Assembly: GCF_002343915.1 (NCBI RefSeq)
Contig: NZ_NETK01000001.1
Coordinates: forward strand, 9,696,001 to 9,760,000
Direction: 5' to 3'
Source: Nannocystis exedens
GTDB taxonomy: Bacteria; Myxococcota_A; Polyangia; Nannocystales; Nannocystaceae
DNA length: 64,000 nucleotides
Part shown: positions 60,003-64,000 of the stretch, one piece after another
Layout of the letters: the number at the start of each line of letters is the position of its first letter
How positions within the stretch are numbered: the first letter of the stretch is position 1
Position numbers and translations under genes: made by a program
Notes under the pieces: model-generated
Told to the model about the DNA's origin: nothing
What the model saw: the letters and a program-made list of their open reading frames with translations, nothing else
Database searches by the model: none

Positions 60003-63000
60003 TCAGCCTCCGCAGCTCGGGGTGAACACGCCTTGTCCCGCGGGGGCGATCGAGCCGGCGCGGTGGTGTAGGCGCAGCACGACGTCGGCGACGTGGTGGA
60101 GGTCGAGGTCGATGTTGGTGGGAGCCTTGTCGGCCGGCGGGATCGTCAGCGTCCACTGCTCGCCATGGACGGGCCACGCGGCGTAGCCGGCATTGGGGCC
60201 GGCGGTGCCGAAGTCGCCGACGCCGGCCTGGATCACGATCTGCTCGCGCTCGAAGCTGTAGGGCACGTAGGCCGACCAGGAAGGGAGATCGGCGCCGTCG
60301 CAGCGCCGCACGCCGGCGAGGCCCTGGCGGGTGAGCCAGACCTCGGCCTCGCGGTCGCCGAGGTGGTCGCCGACGAGCTTGATTTCCACGTTCTCGAGAC
60401 GGTCGTCGCACAGCGCGGACGAGAACAGCGCGTGCTCGAAGGCGGAGAGGGCGAACGGCAGCGCGACGGAGCCGTCCGGTTGTCGGTGCAGCGGGTCGCG
60501 CAGGAGCGCGGCGAACTGCTCGCCGGGGGTCACGGCGGTGCCGTCGACGTCGACCACGTCGCGGGTGATGCCGAAGATGTCCGAGCGCAGGCTGACCTCG
60601 GTGACGTAGGGCTGACCGAAGCCGTGTTCGAGCCGGTAGTCCTCGAAGATGCTGTCGAGGCAGGCGAGGAGCCCGGCGAAGTCGGCGGGCGAGCGCGCGG
60701 CGGCGAGGGTGTCGCGCAGGGTCGGCAGGGGCTGGTTGAGCTCGTACTCGAGGGCGCGCAGGGCGAGGTAGACGCGGCGCGCCGTCTGCTCGCGGACGGG
60801 GAGGACGCGGCGCGCGGCCTCCAGGCGCGCCTGCAGGAAGTGCGGGCGCGTGAGCGCGTTGTCGGGGCTGTCTTCCACCATGAGGCCGAGCGCTTGGGCC
60901 TTCTCCTGCATGAGCGCGCCGACTTCTTGATAGGCGCTCCACATCGCCGTCCTCGCGGCGTCGCGTGCGAGCTCGGCTTCCTCGACTTCGATCTGCAGCA
61001 GCAAGCCCTCGGCGCGGATGTTCTTGACGAGGGCGACCGAGGCGGCGCGGCGCACCTCGAGGTCGCTCTTCCGGATAGCGGCGTCGATCTCGGCGTTGAT
61101 CGCCATGACCGCTTGCTCCTCATTGCGCGCGAGCTCTTCCTGCGCGCTCTCGAGGCCCGCTTGCCCGTGGATGCTGGCGCATTGATTTTCGGTCTGGACG
61201 CTGAGGCTCTCGGCTCTGGCTTGACACGACACGATGGCGCCGGCGAGCATCATGGGGTTGGGGATGGCGGTGCCGAGGATGCTGGGTCCGGAGAACAGCG
61301 CGGAGCCGATCTGCGACATGCAATCGCCGGCCTGCACCTCGACCTCGGCGTTGGCGTTCTCGCGGACGCGGCTGCACTCGGCGGCGGCTTCGGCCTGCGC
61401 GAGCGCGGAGCGCTCCTTTCCTGCGGCGTCCTGCACCTTGAAGATCTGGCCCTGTGCCGCCTCGATCTCGGCCTGGAGGTCGAGGTGGATCGCGACCTCC
61501 TTCCCGAAGCGCTCTTCCTCGACCGCGATCGCGTGCAGGTTGTTCTCCACGGCCTGGGCGGCGTGGCGAATGCGCAGACCCGCAGCGCCGAGCGCCGCCT
61601 TGAGCTCGGCGATCTGGCCGCCGTGCTGGCCGCACTGCTCGAGCGCGGGCCGAGTCTCGCCGGGGAGGCTGCCGCAGAGGGCGCGCAGCTTGCCGTCGTA
61701 CTCGACCTCGAGCTGAAGCACGGTCGTGTCGAGCGCGTAGGTCTTCTGCTCGTAGTCGCGGATCGCGTTCCAGGCGTCCCCGAAGACCTGCTCGAGCTGG
61801 GCGAGGTCGTCGGTTGCGAGGAGGTGGACGGCTTCAAAATTGCTGCGGTGCTGGTCGAGGTCCTGAGGGCTGAGCGCGAGCGGTACGTACGCGGCTGGGT
61901 AGCCGAACGAGGTGTCGGTGTGCAGCGCCGCGTGGACCGACGCGAGGGACTGGAGGGCGGGGCCGAGCGCGTGAAAGCCGACCGCCGCGTCGGTGTGGTC
62001 GTGCAGCCGCGCGTGCAGCTCGGCGCCCGCAGCATGCGTGGCGATCGCGGCGAGGCGCACGGCGGCGCGCACGTCGGCGACGTTCGTGCCGGCGAGGTCG
62101 GCGAGGCGAGCCCAGCGGGCGGTGGTGCCGGCGAAGTTCGCGACCAGGGCGAGCGGCACCAGGGCGACGTGTTCGTCCAGCAGGTCGGGGTTTTTTGATG
62201 TGATCACGTCGAGCGCCGCCGGGAAGGCCGGGGCGAGCGTCGGCGCGAGCGCGGCGGCGAGGCGCTGGCGATCGGTCGAGAGGAGCTGGAGTTCGCGGGC
62301 GAGCACGTCCGAGACGGGCGCGCCGAGCTCGTCCTTGTATGCGAACGCGGCGTCGATCTGGGTCTCGGTGCTGAGCAGGCCGGCGGCGAGCGCCTCGTCG
62401 GCGGCGTAGAGGGCGGCGTAGAGCCGGTAGAACTCGCCGGTCATGCCGGGGGTGTCCTCGGCGCCGCGGCGGAGGAGGGCATGGGCGCAGCGCATCGCCG
62501 CGATATCGAGGCATGCCTGGCCCTCGGTGTAGGGCGGGGTTGCGGCGGTGCATTCGTCCCAGGTCCAGGTGCTTGGGGGCTTCACCTGGCCGCCGCCGTT
62601 CAGCTCCGCGAGGACGGCGGGGAGGTGGTATGCGGAGGTCCGGAGCGCATCGGCGCACTCGAGCTTGTCCTCCGGAGGGCAGTTGCTGTCCGCGCAGGCG
62701 TCGCAGGCGGGCGTCGGTTCGACGAGGGTCTCGGGCGTGCCGTAGGCGGTGCCGAGGCCCTCGCAGGCGTCCGTATCGAGGCCGAGCGGGGCGAGCCAGG
62801 TCGGCGTGGCTGCAGGGCCCGGTGGATCCTCCGCGGCATGGACGAGGCCCGTGAGCGGGCCGTGACGACGGAGGACGAAGGTCCCCTCGACCTCGACGGG
62901 GGCGTCGCGCAGGCCGGTGATCGACTCGACGAGCGTGCCCTCGAGCCCTGCGGCGCTGCGGGTGCCGGTGAGGGTGAACGTCCGGCCGAGCTCACGGGCG

Positions 63001-63845
63001 AGGGGGCTGTAGCGCCAGCCGTCCGCCGGTAGGCGGTCGCGCAGCTCGATCGTCACGTCGCCGGACGGAGCCCAGGTGCCTGTGAGGGAGAGCGGCTGCG
63101 GCCACAGGAGGCTCGCGTCGGTGTCGACGCGGCCGGCGATGGTGCCGTCGTCGCGGAAGTCGAGGTCGAGGACGAGGTCGCTGCCGCCGAGGCTGGCGCC
63201 TTCGACCTCGAAGGCTACGGCGCCGCGGAACTGCCCGGACTCGGGGGCGGCTTCGATTTCGATCGACCATAGGAGCGCACCGCCGCTGGTGATGATCTGC
63301 ACCGGCAGCAGGCGATCGGTCGCTGCGAGCGCGTCCACGTGGACGTCGGCGTGGAGCTCGACTTCGGCGCCCGGGGCGAGCTCCGCCAGCGTGGGGTCGA
63401 CGGCGAGGGCGGGATTGGCCGAATCCAGGCGGAACTTGAGCACGCCCGCGCCGTCGTTGCGGAGCGTCGTGCGGGCAATGGTCTCGCCGAAGCCCAGCAC
63501 CGTGAAGCGCTCCACGAGTACCGGGGTTCCCGAGGCCGGCTTCGGCTCGTCGCCTTCGTCGAGTGCGCAGCGGCCATGCGCGCCGCATGATGCGCCTTCC
63601 GGGCAATCGTCGTTGGCTGCGCACCCAGTGACGCAGACCCGCAGCTCGCAGAAGCTGCTCGAGCCGCAGTCCGCATCCACCCGGCAGACCGTTCCGTCGA
63701 CCTCGGCGGGGTCGGAACTCGGCGGGAGCCGTTCGAGGTCGGACACGCCGGGAGACGCGACAGGCGGCTCTCGGGCGGTGTCGCGGTTGCACGCAAGCGA
63801 GAACAGCAGGGCCCACCCGGCCCTGCGCAAGACAGAACGAGTCAC
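60003..63845 (-). CDS. lipoprotein with TcA-like coiled-coil and C-terminal TcB-binding-like domain
   Basis: A 1280-aa protein. The GTG at 63845 follows AGGTGAGG and gives a signal peptide with lipobox SLAC (VTRSVLRRAGWALLFSLACN). A Cys-rich spacer (CRVDADCGSSSFCELRVC) and a beta-rich region (about 70-330) come first, then a helical region, and long coiled-coil helices at about 750-1040. The last 200 residues resemble the C-terminal end of Tc-toxin A subunits: after the beta segment DRLENVEIKLVGDHLGDREA come QIVIQAGVGDFG (Tc A: TSSGQNDSG) and GEQWTLTIPP, ending VADVVLRLHHRAG (Tc A: SDVVLHIRYTARDGG). That end docks the TcB subunit in known complexes. It is half the length of usual TcA and is lipid-anchored. 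It heads the toxin operon. Confidence 0.78.
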   Translation of the reverse strand: MTRSVLRRAGWALLFSLACNRDTAREPPVASPGVSDLERLPPSSDPAEVDGTVCRVDADCGSSSFCELRVCVTGCAANDDCPEGASCGAHGRCALDEGDEPKPASGTPVLVERFTVLGFGETIARTTLRNDGAGVLKFRLDSANPALAVDPTLAELAPGAEVELHADVHVDALAATDRLLPVQIITSGGALLWSIEIEAAPESGQFRGAVAFEVEGASLGGSDLVLDLDFRDDGTIAGRVDTDASLLWPQPLSLTGTWAPSGDVTIELRDRLPADGWRYSPLARELGRTFTLTGTRSAAGLEGTLVESITGLRDAPVEVEGTFVLRRHGPLTGLVHAAEDPPGPAATPTWLAPLGLDTDACEGLGTAYGTPETLVEPTPACDACADSNCPPEDKLECADALRTSAYHLPAVLAELNGGGQVKPPSTWTWDECTAATPPYTEGQACLDIAAMRCAHALLRRGAEDTPGMTGEFYRLYAALYAADEALAAGLLSTETQIDAAFAYKDELGAPVSDVLARELQLLSTDRQRLAAALAPTLAPAFPAALDVITSKNPDLLDEHVALVPLALVANFAGTTARWARLADLAGTNVADVRAAVRLAAIATHAAGAELHARLHDHTDAAVGFHALGPALQSLASVHAALHTDTSFGYPAAYVPLALSPQDLDQHRSNFEAVHLLATDDLAQLEQVFGDAWNAIRDYEQKTYALDTTVLQLEVEYDGKLRALCGSLPGETRPALEQCGQHGGQIAELKAALGAAGLRIRHAAQAVENNLHAIAVEEERFGKEVAIHLDLQAEIEAAQGQIFKVQDAAGKERSALAQAEAAAECSRVRENANAEVEVQAGDCMSQIGSALFSGPSILGTAIPNPMMLAGAIVSCQARAESLSVQTENQCASIHGQAGLESAQEELARNEEQAVMAINAEIDAAIRKSDLEVRRAASVALVKNIRAEGLLLQIEVEEAELARDAARTAMWSAYQEVGALMQEKAQALGLMVEDSPDNALTRPHFLQARLEAARRVLPVREQTARRVYLALRALEYELNQPLPTLRDTLAAARSPADFAGLLACLDSIFEDYRLEHGFGQPYVTEVSLRSDIFGITRDVVDVDGTAVTPGEQFAALLRDPLHRQPDGSVALPFALSAFEHALFSSALCDDRLENVEIKLVGDHLGDREAEVWLTRQGLAGVRRCDGADLPSWSAYVPYSFEREQIVIQAGVGDFGTAGPNAGYAAWPVHGEQWTLTIPPADKAPTNIDLDLHHVADVVLRLHHRAGSIAPAGQGVFTPSCGG

Positions 63846-64000
63846 GATACACCTCACCTGTGGCGCTCGTGCGAGCGCGGTTGTCAGCGGAGCGGTTCGG
63901 CGGCGACAACCGCCGTCGAGCGCCCACACACGGCGGGCGCGGCGTGCATTAGGGGGCGCTGGCCGCCCGAGACGGGGACGGCAAGCGGGAGAACGGAAGG
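63846..64000. other. upstream region of the Tc-like operon
   Basis: 155 bp before the GTG of the A-like gene, reaching the window edge. AGGTGAGG gives the ribosome binding site. The frame is open to 63929 but the added residues are Arg-rich and unlike a protein N-terminus. No convincing -35/-10 pair was seen. Confidence 0.4.

Noticed and set aside
59998..60942. N-terminal extension of the 144-aa gene to a 459-aa frame
   Set aside because: The extension is out of frame with, and inside, the A-like gene and is Arg/Pro-rich; the ATG at 59997 right after the A-like stop is the credible start.

Overview
The window looks like chromosomal DNA of a very high-GC myxobacterium, most likely of the Nannocystis/Nannocystaceae type. 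Signs for this are a MYXO-CTERM sorting signal, many lipoproteins with Ser/Thr-rich linkers after the lipobox, several Ser/Thr protein kinases with C-terminal sensor parts, kinase-AAA-TPR-GAF-histidine kinase hybrids, and ECF sigma factors beside kinases. Strong GC3 bias makes long mirror-image reading frames almost everywhere; only frames with recognisable domains, signal sequences or credible starts are kept. No tRNA, rRNA, CRISPR array or insertion sequence was recognised.

Layout. 1-4685: a partial Cys-rich beta-helix lipoprotein, a transmembrane Ser/Thr kinase and a TPR-like membrane protein. 4756-8956: a gamma-glutamyltransferase-like gene with a 1-nt frameshift, MTA phosphorylase, a PfkB sugar/nucleoside kinase, and three 14-bp repeat arrays. 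9087-14264: a STAND NTPase with TPR-like region, a LysR regulator and a divergent SnoaL-like protein. 14451-20536: a giant hybrid kinase plus a response regulator. 20730-23843: a Cys-rich envelope protein of unknown function. 24372-29301: two ECF sigma factors, a kinase-TPR protein and a small hypothetical protein. 29330-33457: a beta-propeller lipoprotein, a histidine-kinase remnant and a MYXO-CTERM beta-helix protein. 33540-40223: a second giant hybrid kinase and an LRR protein. 40303-42635: two lipoproteins. 43460-47240: a BlaI repressor and M56 sensor peptidase whose 3' end runs into a beheaded kinase gene, then a TPR-like membrane protein. 47256-52456: lipoproteins and a DhaK-DhaL dihydroxyacetone kinase.

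52585-63845 is the most striking part: a minus-strand operon encoding a lipoprotein whose C-terminus resembles the TcB-binding end of Tc-toxin A subunits, a small unknown protein, a secreted SpvB/FG-GAP/TcB-mid/RHS protein (a TcB-TcC fusion) ending in an HNH nuclease, and, through an ATGA overlap, a tandem DUF4265 protein that is probably the immunity factor. This looks like a cell-surface Tc-like toxin adapted for use against other bacteria.

A second unexplained signal is a short repeat family. Five intergenic arrays each have five units on a strict 14-bp period beginning with CATG (or a one-base variant), and a related dyad, TGTCC-N4-GGACA, occurs exactly ten times in the window, seven of them inside coding regions. 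A third trend is -10-like hexamers placed 6-8 nt before start codons, which suggests leaderless transcripts for several genes.
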